From positions 744,001-808,000 of the forward strand of contig NZ_JAQJZJ010000001.1 in the NCBI RefSeq assembly GCF_027988105.1: a stretch of 64,000 bases of DNA, written 5' to 3'. Position 1 is the stretch's first letter; every line of letters begins with the position of its first letter. The notes beneath the pieces were generated by a model. That model was not told the origin of the DNA. It saw only the letters and a program-made list of their open reading frames with translations, and did not search any database. Source of the DNA: Pseudomonas aestuarii. Lineage in GTDB: Bacteria > Pseudomonadota > Gammaproteobacteria > Pseudomonadales > Pseudomonadaceae. Below are positions 19,468 through 27,771 of the stretch, one piece after another. The position numbers and the translations under genes are program-made.

Positions 19468-19809
19468 TCAGGCCTTGCGCGTGAGCGGCTGCCGGTCGAA
19501 GCGCACGCCGGCGAGGCCGGTGCTCATAAGGGCGCGGATGTTGCCGTGGTCATTGCCTTCCGGGTTGGCCAGCACGCTGCGGTAGTGTTCGCCGAAGCAG
19601 CGCAGGGTTTCTTCCAGGCTCAGGCCTTCGAGCAGGGCCAGGCCGAGGGTCTTGCAGGAGCCTTCATTCTGTCCGGCGGGGTTTTCCACCGCGCCATTGC
19701 TGAAGGCGCTCGGCTGGTAGTCATAGTGTTCGGCGACGAAGGCCAGGGTCTCGGCAAAGGCGAACGCATCGTTATGCAGGCGGACCCTGAAATCGTGCAG
19801 GGCGCTCAT
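19468..19809 (-). CDS. HopJ-type family protein
   Basis: A 113-residue cytoplasmic protein of the HopJ family (FRVRLHNDAFAFAETLAFV, then PAGQNEGSCKTLGLALLEGL). The name comes from a plant-pathogen effector, but the family is a widespread housekeeping group and nothing here suggests type III secretion. It overlaps the upstream DUF1244 gene by 4 bases (ATGA), so the two are co-translated. Confidence 0.88.
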   Translation of the reverse strand: MSALHDFRVRLHNDAFAFAETLAFVAEHYDYQPSAFSNGAVENPAGQNEGSCKTLGLALLEGLSLEETLRCFGEHYRSVLANPEGNDHGNIRALMSTGLAGVRFDRQPLTRKA

Positions 19810-20111
19810 GCATTGTTGCCTTTATCGCTGGCCTTTCTGAACGCAGCCTGCTGCTCGGCGCTGGCCTCTTGCTGGTATTTGCTTTTCCACTCGCTGTACG
19901 GCATGCCGTAGATTTCTGTGCGGGCCTGATCCGGGGTTACCGCAACGCCGATGTCGTCGGCCGCGGCCTTGTACCATTTGGACAGGCAATTACGGCAGAA
20001 ACCGGTGAGGTTCATCATGTCGATGTTCTGCACATCGGGGCGGCTGCGCAGGTGTTGCAGCAGGCTGCGGAAGGCGGCTGCTTCGAGTTCCAGGCGTTCT
20101 TGATCGGTCAT
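19806..20111 (-). CDS. DUF1244 family protein
   Basis: A 101-residue small protein with the family signature NLTGFCRNCLSKWYK (a CxxC pair) and EIYGMPYSEWK. Unknown function, conserved in gamma- and alphaproteobacteria. Start at 20111 (MTDQERLELEA); the upstream in-frame extension looks non-coding. First gene of a two-gene unit with the HopJ gene. Confidence 0.9.
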   Translation of the reverse strand: MTDQERLELEAAAFRSLLQHLRSRPDVQNIDMMNLTGFCRNCLSKWYKAAADDIGVAVTPDQARTEIYGMPYSEWKSKYQQEASAEQQAAFRKASDKGNNA

Positions 20112-20265
20112 GGTGATGTTCTCAGGGGCGGGCAGGGCCTCTGTCGGACGCCGTGGGCGTCCGACAGAATTGCAGGCTAGGGTGGCGAGGATAATAAAAG
20201 CCCCGCCGCCTGGCGGCAATGCCTGGGCGGCTGGATGGTCGAACCGTTGCTGGCTTATCCGCCGT

Positions 20266-20637
20266 TCAGCGGTGGCTGGCCAGGGTGATCGATACCGACT
20301 CGGCAAAGCGCAGGGCGTGGGGCTTGTCCACTTCCACTTCGGCGTAGCGCACGGCGCTCTGCTCCATCACCAAGTCGAGGATTTCCTGGGTCAGGCGCTC
20401 GAGCAGGGCGAAGCGGTGGCCTTCGACGTGCTGGATGATTGCCTTGGTGATGGTGCGGTAGTTCAGCGCGTGATCGATATCGTTGTCGCGCACCGCCTCG
20501 TTGGCCGGGTAGAGGATGGTCAGGTTGATCAGCACATCCTGCTTGTTGTTGATCTCCTCCTCCTTGATCCCGATGAAGGTTCTCAGGCGTAGATCCTTGA
20601 CCCGAATTCGCGCCATTCCAGGTTCCAGTCGTGGCAT
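20266..20637 (-). CDS. folX: Dihydromonapterin/dihydroneopterin triphosphate epimerase
   Basis: A 123-residue T-fold enzyme that epimerises 7,8-dihydroneopterin triphosphate at C2', the step committing pterin to tetrahydromonapterin. The family pattern is visible in [20 protein letters not shown] and [13 protein letters not shown]. FolX is separated from the paralogue FolB by context: it sits directly after folE and with folM. Start at 20637 is 2 bases from the folE stop. Confidence 0.85.
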   Translation of the reverse strand: MPRLEPGMARIRVKDLRLRTFIGIKEEEINNKQDVLINLTILYPANEAVRDNDIDHALNYRTITKAIIQHVEGHRFALLERLTQEILDLVMEQSAVRYAEVEVDKPHALRFAESVSITLASHR

Positions 20638-20639
20638 TG

Positions 20640-21200
20640 CTACTTGCTCCGTCCAATCAGTTGCAGGAATTCCTGACGGGTGTTGCTCGACTCGCGGAAG
20701 GCGCCGAGCATCACCGAGGTGCTCATGAGCGAGTTCTGCTTCTCGACGCCACGCATCATCATGCACATGTGCTTGGCTTCGATCACCACGGCGACCCCGG
20801 CGGCGTTGGTGACCTGTTGCACGGCTTCGGCGATCTGCCGGGTCAGGTTCTCCTGGATTTGCAGGCGCCGTGCGTACATGTCGACGATGCGCGCGACCTT
20901 CGACAGCCCCAGCACCCTGCCGGTGGGAATGTAGGCAACATGCGCCTTGCCGATAAAGGGCAGCAGGTGGTGTTCGCACAGGGAATAGAGCTCGACGTCC
21001 TTGATGATCACCATTTCGTCATTGTCGGAGGCGAACAGCGCGCCGTTGACCACCTCTTCCAGGCTTTTCTGATAGCCGTTGCACAGGTATTGCATGGCCT
21101 TGGCTGCGCGTTTCGGGGTGTCCAGCAGACCTTCGCGTTCAGGGTCTTCACCTACGCCAAGGAGGATCTCGCGGTAGTGATCAGGCAGTTGTCGGTTCAT
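20640..21200 (-). CDS. folE: GTP cyclohydrolase I
   Basis: Converts GTP to dihydroneopterin triphosphate. The 186-residue protein has zinc ligands in [10 protein letters not shown] (Cys and His) plus the later Cys in [15 protein letters not shown], and the signature [11 protein letters not shown]. It is the middle gene of folM-folE-folX. In P. putida a folE gene is reported among light-induced genes, which fits the operators upstream of folM here. Confidence 0.95.
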   Translation of the reverse strand: MNRQLPDHYREILLGVGEDPEREGLLDTPKRAAKAMQYLCNGYQKSLEEVVNGALFASDNDEMVIIKDVELYSLCEHHLLPFIGKAHVAYIPTGRVLGLSKVARIVDMYARRLQIQENLTRQIAEAVQQVTNAAGVAVVIEAKHMCMMMRGVEKQNSLMSTSVMLGAFRESSNTRQEFLQLIGRSK

Positions 21201-21224
21201 TCGATGCAGTCCTCGAGGCGCGCC

Positions 21225-21935
21225 TCATTGGAGATGGCGCCCGCCGTTTACGGTAAGGGTGGTGCCGGTGACGTAAGGGTTGTCCAGCAGGTAGCGCAAA
21301 CTTTGGTAGATCACCTGGGGGCCGGGCTCGAAGCCCAATGCCGATTTCGCCAGGGTTTTTGCCCGGTAGAGCGCATCATCCTCGGGGTTGAACATGATCA
21401 GTGCCGGGGCGATCCCGTTGACCTTGATCTGCGGCGCGAGTTTCGCCGCGAACGAGAGCGTGAGGCTGTCCAGGCCGGCTTTGCTGGCGCAGTAAGCGGG
21501 GCGCTTGGCGCTACCTTTGCGCGCGACATCATCGCTGATATGAATGATGTCGGCCGGGGAGGAGCGCCGCAGCAGATCCGCACAATGCAGGTTGATCAGA
21601 TAGGGTGCCAGCATGTGCACGTTGAACAATTGCTGGAATACCGTGGCCTCGTCGCCGGGTGTTTCGACCAGCCAGTCGGAGGCATTGTGGACGATGGCGC
21701 GCAGACTGTTGGTGTGGGTTTTCAACTCGGCGATAAAGGCGAGGATCCCGGCCTCACTGGCAAAGTCCGCCTGGATGGCCAGCGCTCCGCGCGCGCACAG
21801 GTGCTTGATGCCCTCGCGCTCGCGGCGGTAGGTGGCAATCAGTCGATGACCATCGTCAAGCAGGCGCTCGGCACAGTGCAGGCCGATGCGTTGACTGGCG
21901 CCAGTGATCAGAATGGGTGATGCGCTAGCGCTCAT
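21225..21935 (-). CDS. folM: Dihydromonapterin reductase
   Basis: A short-chain dehydrogenase of 236 residues that reduces dihydromonapterin to tetrahydromonapterin, the cofactor of phenylalanine hydroxylase in pseudomonads. The NADPH site is ITGASQRIGLHCA (TGxxxRxG, FolM/PTR1-like, rather than the classical TGxxxGxG). The YCASKAG catalytic Tyr-Lys pair is present. First gene of the pterin operon; start MSASASPILITGA at 21935. A promoter with a TGTACA repeat lies upstream. Confidence 0.9.
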   Translation of the reverse strand: MSASASPILITGASQRIGLHCAERLLDDGHRLIATYRREREGIKHLCARGALAIQADFASEAGILAFIAELKTHTNSLRAIVHNASDWLVETPGDEATVFQQLFNVHMLAPYLINLHCADLLRRSSPADIIHISDDVARKGSAKRPAYCASKAGLDSLTLSFAAKLAPQIKVNGIAPALIMFNPEDDALYRAKTLAKSALGFEPGPQVIYQSLRYLLDNPYVTGTTLTVNGGRHLQ

Positions 21936-22030
21936 GATGGGCTCAGCTGATGGAGTAGTGGGTGCTGCGGCGTTACCTCCGGGCACCTCACCACCGAGTA
22001 AGGTGCTTCGCCGACTGAAGCAGTGACAAA

Positions 22031-22074
22031 GTTATACCAGCTATCAGATTTGTACAACCATGCGACCTGTATGG
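22031..22074 (-). promoter_or_regulatory. Predicted folM promoter with TGTACA direct repeat
   Basis: On the minus strand a -35-like TTGTAC (22057-22052) and a -10-like TATAAC (22036-22031) are 15 bases apart. TGTACA (22051-22056) and TGTATG (22069-22074) lie 18 bases apart on the plus strand, so one half-site overlaps the -35. This is the layout expected for a MerR/LitR-type repressor site. Confidence 0.6.
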
Positions 22075-22164
22075 TTACTGGCGACTTGGCCGCTTTATAC
22101 CTGTTCTGCTGGGCTGTATTGCTCCTGGGCAGATTTTCAGGGATCGGCAATCTTGGTTTTATCC

Positions 22165-22189
22165 TGTACAAGATGGTTTTACGTGTACA
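22165..22189. promoter_or_regulatory. TGTACA direct repeat before the DUF6482-like gene
   Basis: Two perfect TGTACA boxes at 22165-22170 and 22184-22189, 19 bases apart, end 16 bases before the start codon. Probably a LitR/CarH-family operator. Confidence 0.65.
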
Positions 22190-22205
22190 GATATCTGGGG
22201 TGGTT

Positions 22206-22499
22206 ATGAGCCTGTGGCAATTGCGTATTGCACTGCTGTGGCGCCAGGTCGAGCGGGTCGAAGTGGTGGCCGTGCGTTGCAGCGGTTATGCCGTGCAGGT
22301 GATTGCGCTGGATGGCGGCGTACAGGCTTTATTGCCGGTCGCAGGTGTCCGCCTCTGGCCTTCGTTGCCTGCGCTCAAGGTGCGTCTGCGCTGCTGTGGT
22401 GTGCGACGAATGGTGCTGGTGCAGCGCCACAGTCATGACGAGATCATCGGCCGTCCTGCTCTGCAAGTAGCCGATAGCGGCTTGCTCATGCCGCTATAG
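22206..22499 (+). CDS. DUF6482-like protein
   Basis: A 97-residue protein whose C-terminal pattern (VLVQRHSHDEIIGRPA) recalls the small Pseudomonas DUF6482 proteins; function unknown. Start at ATG 22206 after tggggtggtt; the longer frame from 22023 would cover both operators and is rejected. Its last six bases overlap the 3' end of the convergent DCC gene. Confidence 0.7.
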   Translation: MSLWQLRIALLWRQVERVEVVAVRCSGYAVQVIALDGGVQALLPVAGVRLWPSLPALKVRLRCCGVRRMVLVQRHSHDEIIGRPALQVADSGLLMPL

Positions 22500-22940
22500 G
22501 CGTGCGTCGGAGCTGGGGTCCGGGCGCTGGTCGGCGTTGCATTGCCCTTGCTGGCAGCGCTTGCCTGCCGCTGGATGAGGCAGCCAGGCCAGGTGTGGGC
22601 GTAACCGGCAGAACAGCCAGTAACCCAGTTCGAACAAGGGCCGTAGCGCCCGCCAGGTCAGGGGTGTCGCCCAGCGGCCAAGGCCCGCCGCGCGCCAGCT
22701 CCAGAGCGTGGCATCGAGGCCGGTCAGCCATTGGCCATCGGCGAAGCGGGCGTGCAGCCTGTTGCTCAGCGTGGTGCGATCAATCCCGACGCTGTCGGCC
22801 TGGAAGTCTGCGCGGCTGATATCGATCAGCAGCAAGCGATGCTCATCGGCATGCCGGCTCAGCAACTGAATTTCCCGCGCGCACAGCGGGCAGTCGCCAT
22901 CGTAGTACAGGCTCAGCGGCCAGTGCGGGCGATTGTACAT
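22494..22940 (-). CDS. DCC family thiol-disulfide oxidoreductase
   Basis: A 148-residue protein with the defining DCC motif: YYDGDCPLC, with C17 and C20 in a thioredoxin-like position. Predicted redox or membrane-associated function; a hydrophobic stretch follows (LRPLFELGYWLFCRL). ATG at 22940 overlaps the TGTACA operator box at 22934. A TTG start at 22952 is also possible. DCC genes are often found in light-responsive Pseudomonas clusters in my recollection. Confidence 0.85.
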   Translation of the reverse strand: MYNRPHWPLSLYYDGDCPLCAREIQLLSRHADEHRLLLIDISRADFQADSVGIDRTTLSNRLHARFADGQWLTGLDATLWSWRAAGLGRWATPLTWRALRPLFELGYWLFCRLRPHLAWLPHPAAGKRCQQGQCNADQRPDPSSDARL

Positions 22941-22971
22941 AATGTCGTCCAATGTATAGGTTCTGTATAAT
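22934..22971 (+). promoter_or_regulatory. pplR-like promoter with TGTACA/TGTATA repeat
   Basis: TGTACA (22934-22939) and TGTATA (22953-22958) lie 19 bases apart. A consensus -10 TATAAT at 22966-22971 is preceded by TG (extended -10). The boxes lie between the divergent DCC and MerR genes, which suggests joint control and autoregulation. Confidence 0.65.
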
Positions 22972-23030
22972 GTAGGCGGATGTCAGCTGAGTTACAATGC
23001 CGGCAACATTTCTGTGGTGATGCCTCTCCC

Positions 23031-23984
23031 ATGTCCGATCTCGTTGGTGCCTTGTCCCTCGATTCGAGTGCCCTCAAGCAGGAAGAGCTGTTTCCTATCC
23101 GTGAGGTGTCGCGGTTGACCGGGGTCAATCCGGTGACCTTGCGGGCCTGGGAGCGACGTTACGGGTTGATCCAGCCGACGCGTACCGACAGCGGGCATCG
23201 TCTCTACTCGCAGGCGGACATCGAGTCGGTGCGCAGCATCCTGGCGTGGATCGAGCGCGGCGTGTCGGTGAGCAAGGTCGGCAAGATTCTGGCGAAAAAC
23301 ATCTCGACCCGGTCGGCCAGCACGCCGGTGTATGAAGAGGTGACCTCCGGCGAGTGGGCGGAATGGCAAGCTCAACTGCGCCGCGCGATCAGCGCCTTCG
23401 ACGACGTCAGGCTCGATCGCTTGTACGGCCAGGTGTTTTCCAGCTATCCGCTGCCGGTGGTGTTCCAGGACATTCTGATGCCGCTCTGGCAGGAATTGCT
23501 GCTGCGTCAGGACGAGTTTGGTCAGGCCAGCGAGTGGTTGTTCCTCGATACCTTTCTGCGCGCGCGCACCCTGCAGCGCCTGCAGATCTTCCGCACCCAG
23601 GTCGAGGAACGGGTCTTGCTGGCGGCCTTGCCGGGTCACTGTCGTGAGTTGGAATTGCTGGTCACCGGCCTGCTGTTGAGCAGTACGGAGGTTTCGGTCA
23701 GCGTGCTGGGCGTGGGCCAGCCGCTGGAAGAGCTGGCTCTGGTCTGCGAACGCATGCAGCCGCAGGCGTTGGTGCTGTTCACCAACCTGCCACCGAGTGA
23801 TGACTTGCCCCGCGTGCTGGCGCGCCTGGCGCTGGGGCTGGATTGTCCGCTGGTGCTGGCGGGAGATGGCGCCGAACTCGCCGAAGACAGCCTGAGCGGC
23901 TCGCCGATCGCCTGCCTGGGCAACGAGGGTCGCCTGATGCAGCGCCGTTTGCAGCAGTTCCTCGCCGGGCATCTGGATACCTGA
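23031..23984 (+). CDS. MerR family regulator, class II LitR/PplR-like
   Basis: A 317-residue protein. The N-terminal MerR helix-turn-helix (about 20-85) is REVSRLTGVNPVTLRAWERR then DSGHRLYSQADIESV. The C-terminal part (about 115-317) has the layout of the CarH/LitR helical bundle plus Rossmann-like B12 domain. The usual B12 ligands are missing: the helical-bundle position that carries Glu-His in CarH reads RARTLQRL, and the loop that carries the lower axial His reads GHCRELELL. This matches the B12-independent class II LitR proteins (PplR) of Pseudomonas, which act with short LOV photosensors. A LOV gene lies 0.9 kb away. ATG at 23031 chosen because 22980 sits at the predicted transcript start. 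Confidence 0.88.
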   Translation: MSDLVGALSLDSSALKQEELFPIREVSRLTGVNPVTLRAWERRYGLIQPTRTDSGHRLYSQADIESVRSILAWIERGVSVSKVGKILAKNISTRSASTPVYEEVTSGEWAEWQAQLRRAISAFDDVRLDRLYGQVFSSYPLPVVFQDILMPLWQELLLRQDEFGQASEWLFLDTFLRARTLQRLQIFRTQVEERVLLAALPGHCRELELLVTGLLLSSTEVSVSVLGVGQPLEELALVCERMQPQALVLFTNLPPSDDLPRVLARLALGLDCPLVLAGDGAELAEDSLSGSPIACLGNEGRLMQRRLQQFLAGHLDT

Positions 23985-24177
23985 CAACCACTTCAGGTCC
24001 CGCATTCCGGCATAGGCTGGCTGGGGCTGTGCCGAAGGTAACCTTTGCCGCCAAAGGTCGCCTATGGGCTCAGCCCGCGCGGCGCGACCTGCGCGGCCCG
24101 ACCCCTACACGCTTGAGCCGCGCTTCAGCACAAACGGCTGACCTGCCGGTGAGCATGCTGGGCAAGGGGAGGGCCTG

Positions 24178-24786
24178 CTAGCTCCGGTTGACCTCGGGGT
24201 GGAGGGCGCGGTGCTGCTGGAAAATGAACTGCTGCAAGCGCTCGCTGCCGCGTTTGTCGAGCGGGTCGAGTTGATAGGCCAGGAGCCCGTCAGAGGTTTT
24301 ACGAACCAGGCTGCCTTCAACGGTAATCGGCTTCTGTCCGGCGAGCGGCAGAATCAGTTTGAAGTGCTCGGGCGTGGCACGTTTGCTGCGGAGTTCGATC
24401 AGTAGCCCGTTGAGCGACAGTTCGTGTACCCACAGGTCGCTGGGTTTGGCATTGCGCTGTCGCAACGCAACCGGTGGGTCCAGCGGCAGGCGCCAGGCGC
24501 GGTTGGAGGGGCCGTCTTCGAAAATCTGCGGAGTGCCAAGCTCAAGATGCTGAACCTGTTGTGCGTCCTCGACCAGGTGCGCGGTAAACGTCAGGCGCTG
24601 ATTGGCGACGTGTGCCTCAATGGTCAGTTGTTCGTTGGCTGCACAGTAGGCGAGCAACTCTTTGAGCTGAGCGCCAGCATCGACCAGCAAGTCAGGTGCG
24701 GGCCTGCGTTTGCTTGACCCAGGCTTGCTATGCAGGTGCTGGATAAAGTCCAGCTCCTCCTGGGTGATTAACGGCTGGTCATGCAT
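24178..24786 (-). CDS. PilZ-domain-like protein
   Basis: A 202-residue protein with an N-terminal YcgR-like region and a C-terminal PilZ-like beta barrel. The DxSxxG motif appears as HELSLNGLLIEL, with Glu in place of Asp/Asn. Possible upstream arginines are in LRQRNAK. Cyclic-di-GMP binding is therefore possible but not assured. It follows the short LOV gene by 69 bases on the same strand, suggesting one transcript, and is convergent with the MerR gene. This would place a c-di-GMP output next to a light sensor. Confidence 0.72.
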   Translation of the reverse strand: MHDQPLITQEELDFIQHLHSKPGSSKRRPAPDLLVDAGAQLKELLAYCAANEQLTIEAHVANQRLTFTAHLVEDAQQVQHLELGTPQIFEDGPSNRAWRLPLDPPVALRQRNAKPSDLWVHELSLNGLLIELRSKRATPEHFKLILPLAGQKPITVEGSLVRKTSDGLLAYQLDPLDKRGSERLQQFIFQQHRALHPEVNRS

Positions 24787-24855
24787 GCTCGAACCCTGCT
24801 TTAGAGTATTGCCTCCGCTATGACAATATAGCTCGCCATTGGTTGATGCATTTGG

Positions 24856-25302
24856 TCAGTTTTTCAACTGGGCCAGTTGTGCACGCAAGGTCGCCAGTTC
24901 GGCTTCCAGTTCCTTGACCCGTTCCTGGGCTTGCACTTGCTCGGTGACATTCTTCTGGATGCCGATGTAGTAGGTCAGCTGATCAGCTTCGTTGAATACC
25001 GGGGTGATCGACAGTTCGTTCCAGAATGGACTGCCGTCCTTGCGGTAGTTGCGAATGATCTGCCGGCAGGGGCGGTGGGCGTTCACCGCCTCGCGAATGG
25101 CGGCCAGACCCGGCTGGTTGCGGTCGCTGGCCTGCAGGAAGCGGCAATCCTGATAGAGGATTTCATCGCTGGTATAACCGGTGAGTTCTTCAAAGGCGCG
25201 GTTGGCGTAGATGAGGATGTTGTCATCGCCCTCTTGCTCGGCAACCACAATGCCGTCGTTCGAAGCGTCGATCACCAGTTGCAGCAGTTTGGCGTTGATC
25301 AT
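24856..25302 (-). CDS. Short LOV blue-light photosensor (PpSB-LOV-like)
   Basis: A 148-residue PAS/LOV protein closely resembling the P. putida PpSB-LOV photoreceptors as I recall them. The photoactive cysteine is C53 in LYQDCRFLQ. Flavin-contact residues are seen in RNYRKDGSPFWNELSITPV and YYIGIQKNVTEQ. The C-terminal helix (EQVQAQERVKELEAELATLR) is a coiled coil; there is no effector domain. It binds FMN and forms a Cys adduct under blue light (family knowledge). Start at 25302 (MINAKLLQ); the longer frame is not conserved-looking. Probable partner of the class II LitR-like regulator. Confidence 0.93.
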   Translation of the reverse strand: MINAKLLQLVIDASNDGIVVAEQEGDDNILIYANRAFEELTGYTSDEILYQDCRFLQASDRNQPGLAAIREAVNAHRPCRQIIRNYRKDGSPFWNELSITPVFNEADQLTYYIGIQKNVTEQVQAQERVKELEAELATLRAQLAQLKN

Positions 25303-25414
25303 GAGGCGATTCCTGGGCTCTGTCTGCTGCATTCTAAAACATCCGGACGCGCTGTCTACTTGCGGCATAATGCCCGCCGTTTCAGACTGTGTTCTGCATG
25401 TTTCGGAGTTGTTT

Positions 25415-25867
25415 ATGAAAATCGCCATCCTTTCCGGTTCGGTCTATGGCACCGCCGAGGAAGTCGCCCGGCATGCCGAGCAGCTGTTGAAAAATGCCGG
25501 TTTCGACGCCTGGCACAATCCGCGCGCCAGTTTGGCCGATGTCCAGGCGTTTGCCCCCGACGCCTTTCTGGCGGTGACCTCGACCACCGGCATGGGCGAG
25601 CTGCCGGATAACCTGCAGCCTCTGTATTTCGCCATTCGCGATCATCTGCCGGCGTGGAGTGGCCTGCCCGGCGGGGTGATTGGCCTGGGTGATTCCAGCT
25701 ACGGCGACACCTTCTGCGGTGGCGGCGAGCTGGTTCGCGAGTTGTACGCCGAGCTGGGTATTCGCGAGGTGCTGCCGATGTTGCGTCTGGACAGCAGTGA
25801 GAGCGTCACGCCGGAAAGCGACGCCGAGCCCTGGCTGGCCGAGTTCATGGCGGCGCTGCAGGCCTGA
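25415..25867 (+). CDS. mioC: Flavodoxin, MioC-like
   Basis: A 150-residue FMN-binding electron carrier. The phosphate loop is SGSVYGTAEEVA and the second FMN loop STTGMGELPDNL; GLGDSSYGDTFCGG follows. The size is that of short MioC/YqcA flavodoxins. Divergent from the LOV gene with a 112-base gap. The symbol is tentative because several flavodoxin paralogues share these motifs. Confidence 0.85.
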   Translation: MKIAILSGSVYGTAEEVARHAEQLLKNAGFDAWHNPRASLADVQAFAPDAFLAVTSTTGMGELPDNLQPLYFAIRDHLPAWSGLPGGVIGLGDSSYGDTFCGGGELVRELYAELGIREVLPMLRLDSSESVTPESDAEPWLAEFMAALQA

Positions 25868-25904
25868 TCCCGTCCGCGCGCATGCGTTGATCGGCGCGGT
25901 GCAA

Positions 25905-25943
25905 AGCTGGCGGGTTGTCGCTGCGCGCCGAAGCCGCCCTACG
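25905..25943 (-). repeat. Dispersed extragenic repeat, copy C
   Basis: Reads gctggcgggttgtcgctgcg then cgccgaagccgccctacga, the reverse complement of the core of copies A (14021) and B (19311). It sits between the flavodoxin and aldolase genes. Confidence 0.75.
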
Positions 25944-26080
25944 ATGTGAACTTCCCCGGTCGCGCGGCAAGTAGACAAGGCCTGCACGGTCACTAAGCTG
26001 GCTGCCAGGGCAACTCACGGCAGCGGCATCCCTCGCTAGACTCCTTGGCACTGATAACAACAAGTGCCGAGGTGTATGCC

Positions 26081-26863
26081 ATGACCGCTGCTCCAGTTCT
26101 GCCGACTCCCAACCTCAAGGACCAGGTGTCCGCCGCCGAATGGCAGACCCGCGTCGATCTGGCAGCCTGCTACCGGCTGATTGCCCTGTATGGCTGGGAT
26201 GACCTGATCTTCACCCACATCTCGGCCAAGGTGCCGGGCACTGACGAGTTCCTGATCAACCCCTACGGCTTGATGTTTCACGAGATCAGCGCCTCCAGCC
26301 TGGTGAAGATCGACCTGGCCGGCAACAAGCTGATGGACAGCCCCTTCGAGATCAATCCGGCCGGCTACACCATCCACAGCGCGGTGCACGAGGTGCGCCA
26401 CGACGTGGCCTGCGTGCTGCACATCCACACGGCCGCCGGGATCGGCGTTTCGGCGCAGAAGCAAGGCCTGCTGCCGCTGTCGCAGCAGTCGCTGTTCGTC
26501 CTCTCCAGCCTGGCCTATCACGGCTACGAGGGGGTGGCGCTGAACCACGATGAGAAGGCCCGTCTGCAGGCCGATCTGGGCGACAAGAACTTCATGATCC
26601 TGCCCAATCACGGCCTGCTCACCGCCGCCGGCAGCATCGCCGATGCCTTCCTGATGATGTTCATCCTGCAGCGTGCCTGCGAGATTCAGGTGATGGCGCA
26701 GAGTGGCGGCAGCGAGTTGATCCAGATCCCGCAGCAGATTCTCGACGGTGCCAAGGCGATGCTCGCCGGGGTGATGAAGAACCCCACGGGCATGGGCGGC
26801 GCGCTGCCCTGGCCGGCGCTGCTGCGCAAGCTCGATGCGCAGATGCCGGGTTACGCCGAGTGA
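26081..26863 (+). CDS. Class II aldolase/adducin family protein
   Basis: A 260-residue protein. It shows the fold signature IFTHISAKVPG, the metal-binding histidines HIHTAAG and a late His in ILPNHGLLTAAG. The catalytic Glu of fuculose aldolase is not evident, so this belongs to the adducin-like subgroup of unknown substrate. Start MTAAPVLPTPN at 26081. Its stop overlaps the GTG of the next gene by 4 bases (gtga). Confidence 0.88.
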   Translation: MTAAPVLPTPNLKDQVSAAEWQTRVDLAACYRLIALYGWDDLIFTHISAKVPGTDEFLINPYGLMFHEISASSLVKIDLAGNKLMDSPFEINPAGYTIHSAVHEVRHDVACVLHIHTAAGIGVSAQKQGLLPLSQQSLFVLSSLAYHGYEGVALNHDEKARLQADLGDKNFMILPNHGLLTAAGSIADAFLMMFILQRACEIQVMAQSGGSELIQIPQQILDGAKAMLAGVMKNPTGMGGALPWPALLRKLDAQMPGYAE

Positions 26864-27771
26864 CGGGGCTGCCAGGCATTGCCCTGGCGGACTGGCGCGA
26901 CCAGGGTCGGGACTTCAGGTTCCGCGGCCATGCCATGCGCTACTGGACGGCGGGCGCGGCAAGCGCCGAGCCGCTGCTGCTGATCCATGGCTTTCCCACC
27001 GCCAGTTGGGATTGGCATTACCTGTGGACGCCGCTGAGCCAGAAATACCGGCTGATCGCCTGCGACATGCTCGGCTTCGGCGATTCGGCCAAGCCGCGCG
27101 GGCATGCCTACAGCCTGCTCGAGCAGGCCGACCTGCAGCAGGCGCTGCTGGCGCACCTGGGTATTGAGGAACCGGTGCATGTGCTGGCGCATGACTATGG
27201 CGACAGCGTCGCCCAGGAATTGCTTGCAAGGCATCATGAGGGCCGCCTGCAGCTGGCCAGTTGCGTGTTTCTCAATGGCGGCCTGTTCCCCGAGACCCAT
27301 CACCCGGTGCTGGTGCAGAAACTCCTGCTCAGTCCCATCGGGGCGTTGATCGGTAGGCTGTTCAGCCGGCAGAAACTGGCGGCCAGTTTTGCCAAGGTGT
27401 TCGGTCCGCAGACCCAGCCCAGTGCCAGGGAGCTGGATGACTTCTGGAGCCTGATCAGCCACAACGATGGGCCAGGGGTGATGCACCGGCTGATTCGCTA
27501 CATGCCCGAACGCCGGGTGCAGCGTGAGCGCTGGGTCAAGGCCATGCAGCGTGGCGGGGTGCCGCTGCGACTGATCGACGGCGCGCTCGACCCGATCTCC
27601 GGGGCGCACATGCTGGCACGTTACCGCGAACTGATTCCCGCGCCCGACACTGTGTCGCTCGAGAGCATCGGCCATTACCCGCAAACCGAAGCACCGGCCT
27701 TGGTCTTGCAGCATTATCTGGCCTTCCGCCAGGCGTTGGAGTCCAGGAATGAACAGGCGACAGCTGGTTAA
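26860..27771 (+). CDS. Alpha/beta hydrolase
   Basis: A 303-residue alpha/beta-hydrolase, haloalkane dehalogenase/epoxide hydrolase-like. The oxyanion segment is LLIHGFPTASWDW. The nucleophile is an Asp in LAHDYGDSVAQE, the acid is in LIDGALDPIS and the catalytic His is in GHYPQTEAP. An Asp nucleophile points to cleavage of epoxides or halides rather than serine-type esters. The GTG start overlaps the aldolase stop, so the two are coupled. Confidence 0.87.
   Translation: MTGLPGIALADWRDQGRDFRFRGHAMRYWTAGAASAEPLLLIHGFPTASWDWHYLWTPLSQKYRLIACDMLGFGDSAKPRGHAYSLLEQADLQQALLAHLGIEEPVHVLAHDYGDSVAQELLARHHEGRLQLASCVFLNGGLFPETHHPVLVQKLLLSPIGALIGRLFSRQKLAASFAKVFGPQTQPSARELDDFWSLISHNDGPGVMHRLIRYMPERRVQRERWVKAMQRGGVPLRLIDGALDPISGAHMLARYRELIPAPDTVSLESIGHYPQTEAPALVLQHYLAFRQALESRNEQATAG

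Noticed and set aside
19468..19809. Type III secreted effector reading of the HopJ-type gene
   Set aside because: The family is widespread in bacteria without type III secretion, the gene is fused in an operon with DUF1244, and no secretion genes or hrp box are seen.
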